DNA of 64,000 nucleotides from Linnemannia schmuckeri (lineage: Eukaryota; Mortierellomycota; Mortierellomycetes; Mortierellales; Mortierellaceae), in assembly GCA_029449235.1 (NCBI GenBank), contig JANATG010000012.1:1302001-1366000 (forward strand). Direction: 5' to 3'. Below, one piece after another: positions 1 through 11,089 of the stretch. The notes below the pieces were generated by a model. The model made no database searches. It saw only the letters and a program-made list of their open reading frames with translations, and was not told where the DNA came from. Positions within the stretch are counted from its first letter, which is position 1. The number at the start of each line of letters is the position of its first letter. A program made the position numbers and the translations under genes.

Positions 1-1050
1 GACAAGATTAAAACATCATGCCCTTCATCTTATATTTCCCCCCCCCCCCCCCCCCCCCCCATTGACATATCTACAGTTACAGGCATTAGTTCCCTTGATT
101 CACGGGTACTAGCTCCTTTGATTCAGGCACTAGCTTCTTTTGATGCACAGGAGAAAAAATGAACCCGATGAAAAAATTCGGCGTTTAGTGGCAGGCACCT
201 TCTCGGACAAAAATAAAACAAAAAAAGGCCCCTGCTCTCTCAAATTATTCATCCGCCCAACAGCCAGCCAGCCATCCCGCGGAAATGAAAAAAAGGCTCC
301 AGCCCAAGCACTTACACATACGAACAGGCTCGGAAAATGACAAAAAGGCGGTATGAGGGAGAAAGGGAAGAAAATATACCGCTGTAGGGGGAGAGCTATA
401 CCCCCTGCAAAGTGCTCTGAGCAGAGACAAGAGAGTGAAGAGGCACAGTTTTTTTGTGTATAGGATAAAAAAACCCTTTTCATTACCAAAGGATAGATAC
501 GAATGAATTGCTAATTGCATACGTATAGAGTACGCGGCCCGGAGTACTCGATAAAACCCTGACCTCATTCAATATTTTTTTTTAACTCCTTGCTCATTCA
601 TTTTTGATCAGTTTGCAGAAGAAGTACAATCAAAACGGCCTAGGCATCGATCATCAAAAACCATGGCCCCCTCTATCGTGTGGACATGGCTAGGTACATT
701 CTGCTCACGGTAAAGGAAAAAGTGAAAAAGAGGCAGCCCTCGCGTGAGACAATACTAGAAGGCTGACTACAAAAAGGAAATGGTACCTTGGTCCATGATA
801 TCCATCCTGAGTTTGTATTCTCTCCAGACTAACGAAACGAGCAAAAGCAAGATAAAACATAGACATGATGATTCAGAGTACATGCAGTCCAAAATCAAAG
901 GTCGATATTGTCCATTTTCAATTACGTTGCAATAGTTCGTCAACAAGGGGTAGGTACTTGGCTTCTATGAAACCAGGGTACCACTTCCCTCCATTTCAAT
1001 CGATAATCAAGTTTTACAATTTTTTATTCGTTGCTCGATACAAAAACGGA
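1..1050. other. Spacer with no recognisable gene
   Basis: About 1 kb downstream of the SAP30BP-like gene. It opens with a run of 23 C at 38-60. Short open frames exist on both strands, but none has a recognisable motif, good start context or splice-consistent extension. It probably holds the 3' untranslated region of the gene to its right and part of another intergenic region. Confidence 0.6.
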
Positions 1051-3500
1051 TCAAGGCAAGAACCGACTGCGTTTGCTGGAGTGGTCATCCGCAGTAGGTT
1101 GCGTTGTGTCCCATTTGCTCTTGCGTGGCCTTTGCGCACCACTAGGAGCAACAATTCCACTCGAGGACGAGGTCGAGACCGTCGCTGAGTGTGATCGAGC
1201 CGCTGCAGCTTGACCAGACGGTGGCGGAATAATCGCTACACCAGGAGGGACAGTCGATCCAGATACAAACTGAATATGTGTTCGACCCATCGCCTGCTGC
1301 TGTGCCAATTTTTCTGACGCTTGCTTCTGAGCCTCGGCTATTTTGATAGAAATGAAAAACAAGGAGGGGTGCCCCATTCCGAATACAAAAAAAAAAAGGG
1401 GGGGGGGGGGGGGGGGGAGAGGGGGAAGCGAGGTGGGGGTGCTATTGTTGTCAGTGAACGTCCATGTTGATGCAGTAGTAAAAGGAGTGGCTAAATATCA
1501 ACGTAAACATTGATCCAGGCCCAATTTTTTTTCGCTTGTCTGCTTGTAAACAAAAATTTTGCCACCAGAAAAAGGAAAAGTGACGCTCACGTCCCTCTCT
1601 TCGGCATATGCGTGCTGCAGTGCATCACTTTGGGTCGACTCTTATACAATGTACCGTAGCGCCTTTCCTTTCACTCCGGCATGCATTTGACTGAATGACA
1701 CCCTTTTTGTGTTATTTCCCACAGGAGGCGCAAGACCTCAACTCCAAGCGTGTCAACAACTCCAAAAGAATAGAAAAAGCGGCTTTTGGTGACCACAAAA
1801 TCACAGGCACAAATAAAGAGACAAAGTAAATTTGCAAAGAAAAAACTACGTCGATGGAGTACTTACCGATTCCAGTAGCGTAGGACTCGGGTCCGTAATC
1901 TTCAATGTCAAAAAACTCGCTTTTAGGAAAGTTAGTTCCGATCTCGTTCAACCCTGCGGCTTCGACTAGCGTCTGGTAGATGCGCGGGTTTCGAAAGTTT
2001 TTGTTCTTCATGAGTGACTCGTTGAAATGAATTCCGCGTGTCTTGACCCTATGGAACTGCTCGATCTTAGCCTAAGCATATAAGTAAAATGGGAATGTTA
2101 GTCGTATTCAGTCGACAGGAGTGATTATGCATGCACTCGCGTGATAAAAAGGGTTCGATTCTCCTCGTGCTACTGTTATCAGAGACACGATATAGACGAT
2201 ATCTGGCACGAATCTTTTCCTTCATGCCACGGGGCGATAGAGAAAAAGTGACAGTTCGGAGTGTGTGTGTACACATGTGTGTGCATATTTGTTGTCATCA
2301 AGGATCACGATATTTTGGTTGTTGAGAGCATCTACTTTTTAAAATAATACCATCAAATATTACCTGAACGTCTGGATTGACCTCGCTTTCGGGGCTGGGC
2401 GGGATCCCAAAATTCTCAACTCCCTGAATGGGCTTTGGTCTAAGGAGCGTCCTCATTAATGCCGCCCGGCTTCCATGGCCACCTGCTCCCTCTAGGTCTT
2501 CATCTACCTGTACTGAGCTCCTTCCACCATCGTTGTCCTCTTCACGTGCCTCATCGGCGATGGGTACTCTGCTCGTCTGGGGCACCCGCGGACTCCTGCC
2601 TGCCGTCGGTGTGTTAAAGACTTCCGAAGCTGCACTGTGATCTGCAGGTAAAGGCGTCCCCGACCCTGACCGTATGAATGAAGAGCCATGGACGGGTGTT
2701 GAACTACTTTCAGGGGTCGCCGCTGCTCCCATGTCTGATGAGGGCTCTGTGTGAATGCTGTCAGAAGATGCCGCCAAGCCCTGCTTGAGTAAGTTTGTTG
2801 ATGCGAGCTTGTTGAGTGACTCTTGTCCGATAGGCTTCGACTGGACGATTGACCGAGCAGAGATTGTATCCTGGGGGTTAGGTCTCTCTGACGCTAAGTG
2901 GGCGTCCCCAGAAATAAAAAAAAACACTGCCGATTATTATTTCGTCGTTGGCACAGTGATCTGCTCCCGCATTCCAGTCTTCCAGTCGGACAATAGTACG
3001 TGTTCCTTCATTTCTCCTCTTTTCCTGCCTGCATTCTTATTTTTTTTGTTGTTCCTGGGAAAGAAAGGCAATACCATACCTGAATCCTAACAAGTGGGTG
3101 GACGAAATATAAAAGCTTGGTTAGTATCACATATCTTGAACATGGAAGGCTTCCTTGAAATGCCACATATCAACTCTTCCCGCGGCTCCCTTCACTTACA
3201 GCATCCTTGGCAGTTGTAGAGCCCTGTTTCCGTTGCGCCTCATCGTTAGGACCTAGATGAAAATATACAAGGGTTGTTCGGACAAAAGTTGATCAGTTCA
3301 CTTGGGCGCCACCAAGGTGGAGTCGAAACTTTCATGAGGAAAAGCCTAAAAAAACAGATTTAAAAGAGGGTGTGTGACGTTGTGGGAGGAGTAGACGTGC
3401 CTGATTTGGTTGTTGATGGGGATGGGGCAAGTGTCATCTCCTCATCTGAGCTGTCCGAGTCTGAATCCCCGTAGGCGACTAGACCTATGCCCTTGTTCAT
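1051..3500 (-). CDS. SAP30-binding protein / HCNGP-like nuclear protein
   Basis: Recognised from three blocks colinear with animal SAP30BP (HCNGP family, a transcription and splicing-linked nuclear protein). The N-terminus (MNKGIGLVAYGDSDSDSSDE, start at 3500) is acidic and serine-rich. The core reads KNKNFRNPRIYQTLVEAAGL then NEIGTNFPKSEF, and the C-terminal block contains RKSKWD. Supported exons on the minus strand are 3252-3200, a 7-nt microexon 3086-3080, 2893-2364, 2071-1867 and 1337-1051. All have GT-AG borders and agree in phase from 3252 to the stop. The link from the first exon to 3252 is unresolved, because the obvious donors do not match in phase. The last intron (1338-1866, 529 nt) is long for this locus and contains a 20-G run. 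Family assignment is strong; the exact 5' structure is not. Confidence 0.82.
3080..3086 (-). other. Inferred 7-nt microexon of the SAP30BP-like gene
   Basis: The sequence gattcag lies between a ttag acceptor and a gtatgg donor. Without it, the exon at 3252-3200 (ending in phase 0) cannot join the exon at 2893-2364 (needing phase 1). With it the frame is kept, adding Asp-Ser and the first base of Ala. The protein region is not conserved, so the phase argument is the only support. Confidence 0.45.
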
Positions 3501-3773
3501 TCTGACGTGTCCTATGCTTTTTCCTGCCTGGTTTGCTTGCTTGTTGCTGGTGGTCTTTTGTTCTTTTTCAAACAAAGCACAGTCGTTACTTGTAAGGCCT
3601 TCCTACACTCAGAAAAAGCAGGTCCCAAAATGAAATGAATTGGGCAAAGCCACCCACAGCCTTCCAAGCAAGACGTGGTTGCGACACTCTGTTGGACATG
3701 GACTTGAACCGTGAAGACGACACGCTTATGCTCACATCATCATCATCTCTACTTACCCAACAAGAATAAAGAA

Positions 3774-5380
3774 ATGAAGCCTACATCAATACTCGGATAC
3801 ATCGTGGCGAGTGTGTGCTTAGCAACAACGCTGGCCATCTCGGTCACCACCAACAAGGACGACGTCGAGGGCTTCTTCGCTAAAAGCAAGAGTAAAAGCG
3901 GACACACCAACAACTGGGCTGTTCTGGTACGAAATACAGGGCAACACTTGTACATGGCTTGACCAATGGACACCTTTGGAACACATCGACTCATACATAT
4001 CATACTCTCAACTCATAGGTGTGTACTTCCAGGTTCTGGTTTAACTACCGTCACATTGCCAACACTTTATCTATGTACAGGACAGTAAAGCGACTCGGAA
4101 TCCCAGACTCGAATATCATCATGATGTTGGCCGACGATGTCGCTTGCAACTCCCGCAACATCTTCCCTGCCACAGTCTACAATAACAGAGGCAGACACTT
4201 GGATTTGTACGGCGAGAACGTCGAGGTTGACTACAGAGGATACGAAGTGACCGTCGAGAACTTTATCCGTCTGTTGACGGGTACCGCATTCTGCGCAGCT
4301 GTTATAGCCATTGGCACTTCATTTCGCTTTTTTGTGCACAACAGTACATCAACTTATAGTTTCTGTTTTCACCTTGTCAATTTAATCTTATAGGACGTGT
4401 TGCCAAGGAGACGCCACGGTCAAAGCGCCTTATGACAGACGATCAATCCAATATTTTGATCTTCATGACAGGACATGGAGGCGAGGAGTTCTTGAAGTTT
4501 CAAGATGCGGAAGAAATTAGTGCCTACGATCTCGGAGACGCCTTCCAGCAGATGTACGAGAAAAAGCGCTATAATGAGATTCTATTCATGATCGACACTT
4601 GTCAGGCGAATACCATGTATACCAAGATCCATTCACCCAACATTCTTGCCACCGGAAGCAGCAAGCTGAACGAGAGCTCTTACTCGCATCACGACGATCC
4701 CGACATCGGAGTCGCTGTAATCGACAGATTCACTTATTACATCTTGGAGGTCCTCGAAAAGGTCAATATGCAGTCAAAAGCAACGCTCAAGGATCTGGTA
4801 TGAAACCGTTCTGGCAGGATGCTTTTGTTACTTTGTTGTTGATCTAGTTTAGGGTTATTATTGGGCGGAGTACTAACGATACCCTTTCTTATCTTCGATG
4901 AATAGTTTGATACATACGACTACAACCTCCTTCAGTCGACTCCAGGAGTGCGCGACGACCTCTTTAACCGACCCCTGGACGAGGTATGAAATTTCGTGAT
5001 CACCCACCTACGGATGTTAGGCGGTACATTAGCGCTGATCATATGTCTAACTTTACTCCTGCTGTTGTTGTTGTTTCTAGGTCCTTCTGACGGACTTTTT
5101 CGGTAATGTGCAGAACGTGGAGCTGACAGAGTCCAAGGATGTCAACAACTCTTTGACAGAGGCAGATCCTGCATTGGTTGACTCGGAGCCAATGTTTATC
5201 GAGGACCCTCAAGCGGAGAACACCTCGAGCCCTAAGCAATCAGCGTTGTGGAGACAAGAGCAGAGCCACACTTTTGAGATCGGTAACCCTGACCAATCAC
5301 AGACATGGCGCTTTGTTGCATTCGCCGTCCTGTCTGTCGCTATGGGAGGCGCTCTCTTCGCTGGCTCAGCGTTGGTTTAG
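3774..5380 (+). CDS. GPI8: GPI-anchor transamidase catalytic subunit (Gpi8/PIG-K)
   Basis: Peptidase C13 (legumain/caspase-fold) subunit of the ER GPI transamidase, which cleaves the C-terminal signal of substrates and attaches the GPI anchor. Five exons (3774-3926, 4019-4280, 4394-4797, 4906-4983, 5081-5380) give 398 residues in frame. The start at 3774 gives a clear signal peptide. A 21-codon upstream in-frame extension to 3711 would bury it. The family block [18 protein letters not shown] spans the first intron. The catalytic dyad is visible as His166 in TGHGG and Cys208 in IDTCQA. A hydrophobic C-terminal membrane segment ([20 protein letters not shown]) ends the protein, as in the family. 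The gene converges with RRS1, with only about 120 bp between the stops. Confidence 0.97.
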
Positions 5381-5502
5381 ATCGAACCTGGACATTAAAA
5401 TAGGACAAACTGACGTACTTGTACGAATGCAAAATGATATACTTTTATTATGAGAAGGTGCAAAATGAGATGGAGTGGTGAAATGAGGGATTGTTTCCTT
5501 GT

Positions 5503-6638
5503 TTACTTGCGCGATTTCGTTGCCTTGATGGCCTATTGAGAGCAAAGAAAATGTCGGTTAGTGTCAATACTCTCTCCCGAAGCATAGCTGCTCTATGATG
5601 CCCGGGGTAGCACAGGCCACAGCAGCAATTAAATTTTTTACCTTGCGGACGTTCACGAGGTCCTCTCCGTTCTTTCCAACAACTCTGTCCAGAATGCTCA
5701 TGTTGCCAGCCTTTTCTTTTGACAGATCTGCTGTGACATTGGGCTCGAACTTGCGCTTGATGCCTTTGGGCTTCAAATCTCCCTTGATGGCCTCGTCGAA
5801 CTTTCCAGCACTGGCGGTCGAGTTTTTGCTGATCAAAATCTGGTTCTCGATCTCCTTCCTCTTCATTGCACGGGCATTGTCCATGTTGGGACGCTCGCCC
5901 TTGTTGACAGTCTTCTGATCCATCTTTGAAGCGACTGCAGCCTCCTCCAAGTTACGCTGGCGACGCTTGTCGTTCTTCTCAATACGCTCCTTCTTGGCCT
6001 CTCTCCTAGCCTCGTACTGGTCCTCCATAGGGTTGGCGCCTGAGGGAACCTCGATGATCCAGTCCTTTGATCCGTCGTCATTGATGCCCTTGTAACCCCA
6101 GCGAGGCTTGTATTCTCCAGTGTTGTCGTCAAAGACCATGCGCTCCTTCTTCCTGTTGACAATGCCCTTGGCCTTGGCGAACTTCTCCCAGCGGGTCTCG
6201 GGCTTGGGCTTGGGCAGGGGCTTCTCACGGGGGAGGAGGGTTGTAGGGGCAGGGAGCATGGCCATCACACCGTTGTCGTCGGATATCGTTGGAAGCTGGA
6301 AGATCTCGTTGAAAAGGAGTTGGGCGTTGTCTCTGGAGAGTGACTGGAGGTATTCATCCTTGTTCTTCCTGTTTTGGTTGAATGTGATAGAAGTTTGTTA
6401 GAGAATAAGAGTGGTACAGTCGATAAATAACTGCCATAGTCCCTTTGTGCACAGCAGCATGGCACGGCTGCAAGTTGGGTATGTGTGCTGTTCCTTACTT
6501 GAGCTCTGCTTCGTCGATAGGGTTCTGGTCGATGGCGGTGAGCAGACCGAGATCATACTCAAGAGGGATGACCTTTCCTTCTACTGACACAGACTTGAAC
6601 TTTTGTTTATGGGCCTCGAGCACTCCTGACACATCCAT
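5503..6638 (-). CDS. RRS1: Ribosome biogenesis regulatory protein Rrs1
   Basis: Nucleolar factor that with Rpf2 loads 5S RNP into the pre-60S subunit. Three exons (6638-6499, 6368-5642, 5532-5503) give 298 residues. The last exon encodes only nine residues (AIKATKSRK) and the stop. The conserved N-terminal block reads DLGLLTAIDQNPID, followed by RDNAQLLFNEIFQLP and LPREKPLPKPKPETRWEKFA, then the tryptophan-containing RWGYKGINDD block. The C-terminal half is a long, highly basic Lys/Arg-rich helix (EARREAKKERIEKNDKRRQR). It is divergent to eIF3h with about 370 bp between the start codons, so the two translation-related genes may share a promoter region (inference). Confidence 0.96.
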
Positions 6639-7005
6639 GGCTGGTTATAAAAGTTGATGAGGTGAAGGGAAAGGGAGAGTAGAAGGGTGTGAGAAGTAAG
6701 GGATGGAGATGGCGGTTCTTTCACTCCTGGCTTTGAAGCAGTGAGAAAGTCTGTTTTCTTTTTTTTTCTTTTTTTTTTTTTTTGAGACTGCCTTTTTGGC
6801 TATTGATGTTGATTGATTTTGCTTTCACTCTCGACCTCAACTTTTGTTTGCAGGCTGTACGATGAGGATATCTACTATGGCGTTGCCCCCGAGTATTTTT
6901 TTTTGCTTTGGTTTCCCCCTGCCACTCACTAGGCAACAGGTCAATAGTGAAGCAGAGAGTAGGTTTTGATTTCTCCTTCACATCCCATCTTCACTGCATC
7001 CTACC
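6639..7005. promoter_or_regulatory. Shared upstream region of RRS1 and eIF3h
   Basis: 367 bp between two divergent start codons. It has T-rich tracts around 6755-6785. No specific factor site could be assigned by eye. Confidence 0.4.
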
Positions 7006-8899
7006 ATGCCTTCCAACAAGGAGTTGTCTGCTGCCCTGGACATCGAGGGCACCGTCCCTATCCACAGCGTCCAGCTCGATGCTATGGTAAAAAAAAAAAC
7101 AGTAGCACAACACTCGCTCACACCACTAAGACACAGCCTTACTCTCGACAACGCCCCTGCAACTCCTCTTTCGACAGTATTTATTTTAATAGTCAGGCGA
7201 CATAAACAAGAGCCAACCTGGCAGCAAAGAGCTGGAGCATACTTCGACAAACATCTTGTGCACAACTCTCGAATCTCATTCGTCATGATGCACCCTTGTG
7301 CCTTTGTTGGACCATGGATGAACTTGCCAGCTGAAACCGTTTCGACAAGCAGAGAGTCAGGAGACAGCACAGGATACTCTTTTTCAGTTGTGGCGCTGGA
7401 TGAAAGGCTTTAGAAAGGAGGAGCATAAATCAGATCATGGAGCAGGACAGGCTTACACGATCTCAACCTGCCTCGAAGCAACGACTCTAATCGCCAACTT
7501 TCGCCTACTTATTGAAAATATTCAGGTCGTCCTCAAGATTGTCAAGCACTGCCGCGAGTCGATCCCTGCCACAGTCACCGGCCAGTTAATGGGTTTGGAT
7601 GTCAACGGTGTTCTCGAGGTCACCCACTCGTTCCCTATGCCCAAGAACAACCAGGACTCTGAGGATGATGGTAAGCTGACACACATATATCCTGTTGTAA
7701 CGCCGCAGCAGCACATTTGTTTTTATCTCGACGCGTCCAAGTTGTCATTAATGGATTGCAAGCTGATCAGATATTTTGCTCACACCTTTTAATAGCATCG
7801 AACTACCAGGTCCAGATGATGCGCTGCTTGCGCGAGGTCAACGTCGACGATAACTCTGTCGGCTGGTACCAGTCTACCAACATGGGCAACTTCATGAACC
7901 AGTCCTTGATTGAGCACCAGTTCGAGTTCCAGCAGGCCCTCAGTAAATCTGTCCTCATCATCCACGGTAAGATGACCCTTTAGGAAACAGTGTTTCAGCA
8001 AGGGCATAGGAGTATTGGTCATTTGGAAGACATCGACATGTCGGGAGACAAAGGACGAAAAGCTACAAGTATCCTCACACTAAATCACTCCATCATCATG
8101 AAATTTAACTTGTAGATGTCGCTCGCTCGTCCATGGGCAACATCAACCTTCGCGCTCTTCGCCTTACCCCCGCTTTCATGAAGTTGTACAAGGAGAAGAA
8201 GTTCACAACCGAGGCTCTCACCAAGGCTAAGTTGACCTTCTCCAACATTTTCGAGGAACTCCCCATCACCATCCGCAACACTGCTCTTTTGACTGCTCTC
8301 CTCTACGAATTGGAGACTGCTGATGAGTCTGTTGAGGTCTCGACCTCGCACTTGACCACTTACAAGTCGACTGCCTCGACCCCCGCCAACAAGTCGGTCT
8401 TGGCTCCCAGCTTCGATGTCCTCGACTTGAGCCTCGATCCTTATGTCGCCAAGAACTTGGAGAACCTCATGGATACCATTGATGACCACCACCAGGAGCA
8501 GGGCAACTACGCTTACTGGCAGCGCAGCGTCGAGCGTGAGAACAAGAAGAAGGCTGCCTACCTCCTCAACAGAGTATGACAATTGCTTCTTTTGTCTAAT
8601 GCTGGAAACGAGCTCTACAGGAGTATGGGATACTCTAATTATGACAGATCAGCACTAACTCCTGTACCCCCTTTCATTTCTAACTTTTACAGAAGACCGA
8701 GAACGCTCGCCGTGCTCAGTCTGGCCAGGCTCCCTTGGCCAACGAGGATGTGGATGCCATGTTCAAGATCCCTGCTGAGCCTAGCCGTTTGGACCACCTT
8801 TTGATTTCTGGACAGATCGACAACTACTGCAAACAGATCAACGAATTTGCTGGACCAACATTAGGAAAGCTGTTTGCCGTTGGCGAGTTGCAGAAGTAG
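7006..8899 (+). CDS. Translation initiation factor eIF3 subunit h
   Basis: MPN-domain scaffold subunit of eIF3. Five exons (7006-7086, 7526-7670, 7796-7966, 8116-8573, 8693-8899) give 353 residues. The conserved opening of the MPN fold (VVLKIVKHCRESIPATVTGQ, then LMGLDVNGVLEVTHSFPMP) starts right after the 439-nt first intron. The next block is MMRCLREVNVDDNSVGWYQS. The metalloprotease JAMM residues are absent, as expected for this non-catalytic subunit. The C-terminal helices (YWQRSVERENKKKAAYLLNR, then DHLLISGQIDNYCKQINEF) match the family. The first exon encodes only 27 residues, and the start at 7006 is the first ATG in frame. Confidence 0.96.
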
Positions 8900-9202
8900 A
8901 TTTTTTTTTCTGTTAACAAAAGAGAAATAGCAAAGCGGCGTGGTGAAGAAGCGTGAAAGAAGAAGAGGAAGCGGTAGTTTGAGAACAAACCCCCCAAATA
9001 CAAGTACATTATGTAGTATCGTTCACATGCTTTTTGTCGCGCACATGATGACTGGATGGAGAAAGGGTCTTCTGAAAATGTGTATTGAACTTTTGTGCGT
9101 TGGCAGCAAGATAACTGGCCCTGCTGTTCGTGTGACAACAAGAGGAGTTTGGTGGCGTCGCCTACATTTGTACCTCTGACACCAACTCATCCTCCTCCGC
9201 CT

Positions 9203-9900
9203 TTATATCAATCGACGAGGAATCACAATCGCTTCAATCTCGCTCTCCTCTGTCGTTGTTGCAGGCCCAGCAACATCGAAGCACTGCTCTTTTCGAGTCT
9301 GATCCTGTACTTTTTCCTCTGCCACTACCGCTCCTTCAGGGCCTGTTGCATGTTGGAGGGCATTCTTCATACGATCAATATGCCCCTGGAGATTAAAGTG
9401 GATGTTCTGGATACGAATCTCTTTCCGTTGGTTGATGACCATCCGCTACTTCGCATACTTAGCAATCTCTAAAATCTTACGCTCTCTTCCATCCTCTTCG
9501 ACCTTGTCTCTACCGCACTTCCCACTATATACTTCTTGCCATTGTCTACGTGCTGAATTCGTTGACGGGTCGACACTTGCTCCTGTTCCTGCTCCTGCTC
9601 CTAGTGCTGACGCTGGTCCTCCTGCCGATAATGACGATAAGGAAGAAGAACAAGAAGAACAAGAAGAACAAGAAGACTCGCTGTGCACAACAAAATAGTG
9701 GACGTGTGTTGCCAGGAAGTAATAGAGTGTCAAGGTCATCAGGACAAAGGGGGCGTTCTTGAGATCGCGCTTGAGATAGAACCGTCGGTAGTGCTGGATC
9801 CGTCGTCGTTGTGCTAACTCCGTTGGCTGCTGGCGCTGGCGCTGGTGCTGGTGATTTTCTAGATTTTTTCCATCATGGTTTTTGAAGGAACTAAGAAAGG
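9203..9900 (-). pseudogene. Unrecognised coding-like frame interrupted by one in-frame stop
   Basis: One minus-strand frame runs from about 9900 to 9203 and is broken by a single TAG at 9448-9446. Upstream of the stop it shows a basic stretch (RRRIQHYRRFYLKRDL) and one probable membrane helix (FVLMTLTLYYFLATHVHYF). A Ser/Cys run encoded by an imperfect ttcttgttc-type microsatellite follows, then an Ala/Gly linker. Downstream of the stop the same frame continues with a helical, charged segment (MVINQRKEIRIQNIHFNLQG). No start codon is clear. A 35-nt intron spanning the stop would shift the frame, so splicing does not rescue it. It could be a decayed gene, a readthrough product, an assembly error or two unrelated frames. 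Family unknown. Confidence 0.3.
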
Positions 9901-10084
9901 ACGAGGGTTGTGAGTGTATGTGCGTAAGGGAAAGAGCGTGAGCGAAAGAGAGGAACGGAGCGAGGAGAAGAGGAAAGAACAAGAATCTTTAAATGCGAAA
10001 CAGATATTCTTTACCCATATTTTTTCCACCCCCTTGTGGCTTTGCACATCAGAACAACGATTTGCGGCATAGTCTGGCGCGTAA

Positions 10085-10560
10085 AAAAAAAGGCTGTCTA
10101 ATAAGAGAAAAAGGCTGTCTAACAAGAAAAAAAAAGAGAGTGACTGAAAGACAAAAAAGAGTGTGTTTGGAAGCAAAAAAAAGCGGGCTCCTGACCGTGT
10201 AAAAAGTGTTTTCACAAGGAAAAATGCATTTCTGAGGGCGGAAAAGTGGTTTCTGGCCGTGTAAAAAGCGTTTCTGAGAGTGAAAAAGCGGTTTTTGGCC
10301 GTGTAAAAAGGATGCATGGAGAAACAGTTCATCAGACACCCTCTTTTTCCATTGAGACTCACTTTCTTTCCCTGAGTCACTTTTTGCACGGTCAAAAACC
10401 GCTTTTTCACTCTTGGAAACGCTTTTTTTTTCTCTTGGAAACACATTTCACACGGACAGAAACCACTTTTTCGCTTTTGGAAATGCTTTTTTTCACTTGA
10501 AAATGTTTTTTACATGGCCAAAAATCACTCTTTGCTTATAGACACTTTTTTTGCTTTCAG
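10085..10560. repeat. Foldback (inverted) repeat of ~45-nt units
   Basis: Left arm about 10226-10310 consists of two tandem units built on gtgaaaaagcggtttttggc. Right arm about 10385-10500 carries the same units in reverse complement (gcggttttt against aaaaaccgc, gtggtttct against agaaaccac). The arms flank a ~75-nt centre. Looser copies extend on both sides. A single strand could form a long hairpin. It codes for nothing convincing, though several frames stay open because the unit lacks stops. Confidence 0.75.
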
Positions 10561-10756
10561 TCAGGATTTCTGACACGCTAATGAAAATACGAAAGTGCGC
10601 TTTTAACCAATGATGGCGCTCGTCTTTCACCCAATGAAAAGTGATGTTAAACAAAAAGTCGAATCCTTTTCAGGCACCACTCTGCCCTGATCGTCCTATG
10701 ATCTTTTCGTGCCTGTGCCCCGTGAGTCCTGAGAGAAAGAAATTTTTGTAAAAAAG

Positions 10757-10785
<29 letters not shown>
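10757..10785. repeat. Poly-A tract
   Basis: About 29 consecutive A in the spacer between the foldback repeat and the TrpRS gene. A simple homopolymer; length may vary or be assembly-sensitive. Confidence 0.8.
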
Positions 10786-10787
<2 letters not shown>

Positions 10788-11089
10788 TGGTCGTGGAAGA
10801 CAAGGTCTCTGGTAACAGTCGCACTTTCGCTCCCCTTTGCAGCTCGAAGAGATAGTGCTGGTGAAGGTAATCGCAACAAAATACAGAGATATACGAAACC
10901 AACATGGTCATGGTCAAGTCTACCTTCCGAGACACAACAGAGGTAAAAAGCAAAAAAGGAGAGAGAGAAAAATTACTGAAAAAGGTAGGTAGGTTGGAAT
11001 GGAACAATAGTGCGCACTAGTCCTTTATTTTTTATTATGCTTGATATCATGGTTGTCTTTAAAAATAAGGCGGAAAGAGAAATCGAGTT

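Noticed and set aside
3660..3715. T-arm-like sequence (gacttgaacc) suggesting a tRNA
   Set aside because: No acceptor or anticodon stem could be formed around it.
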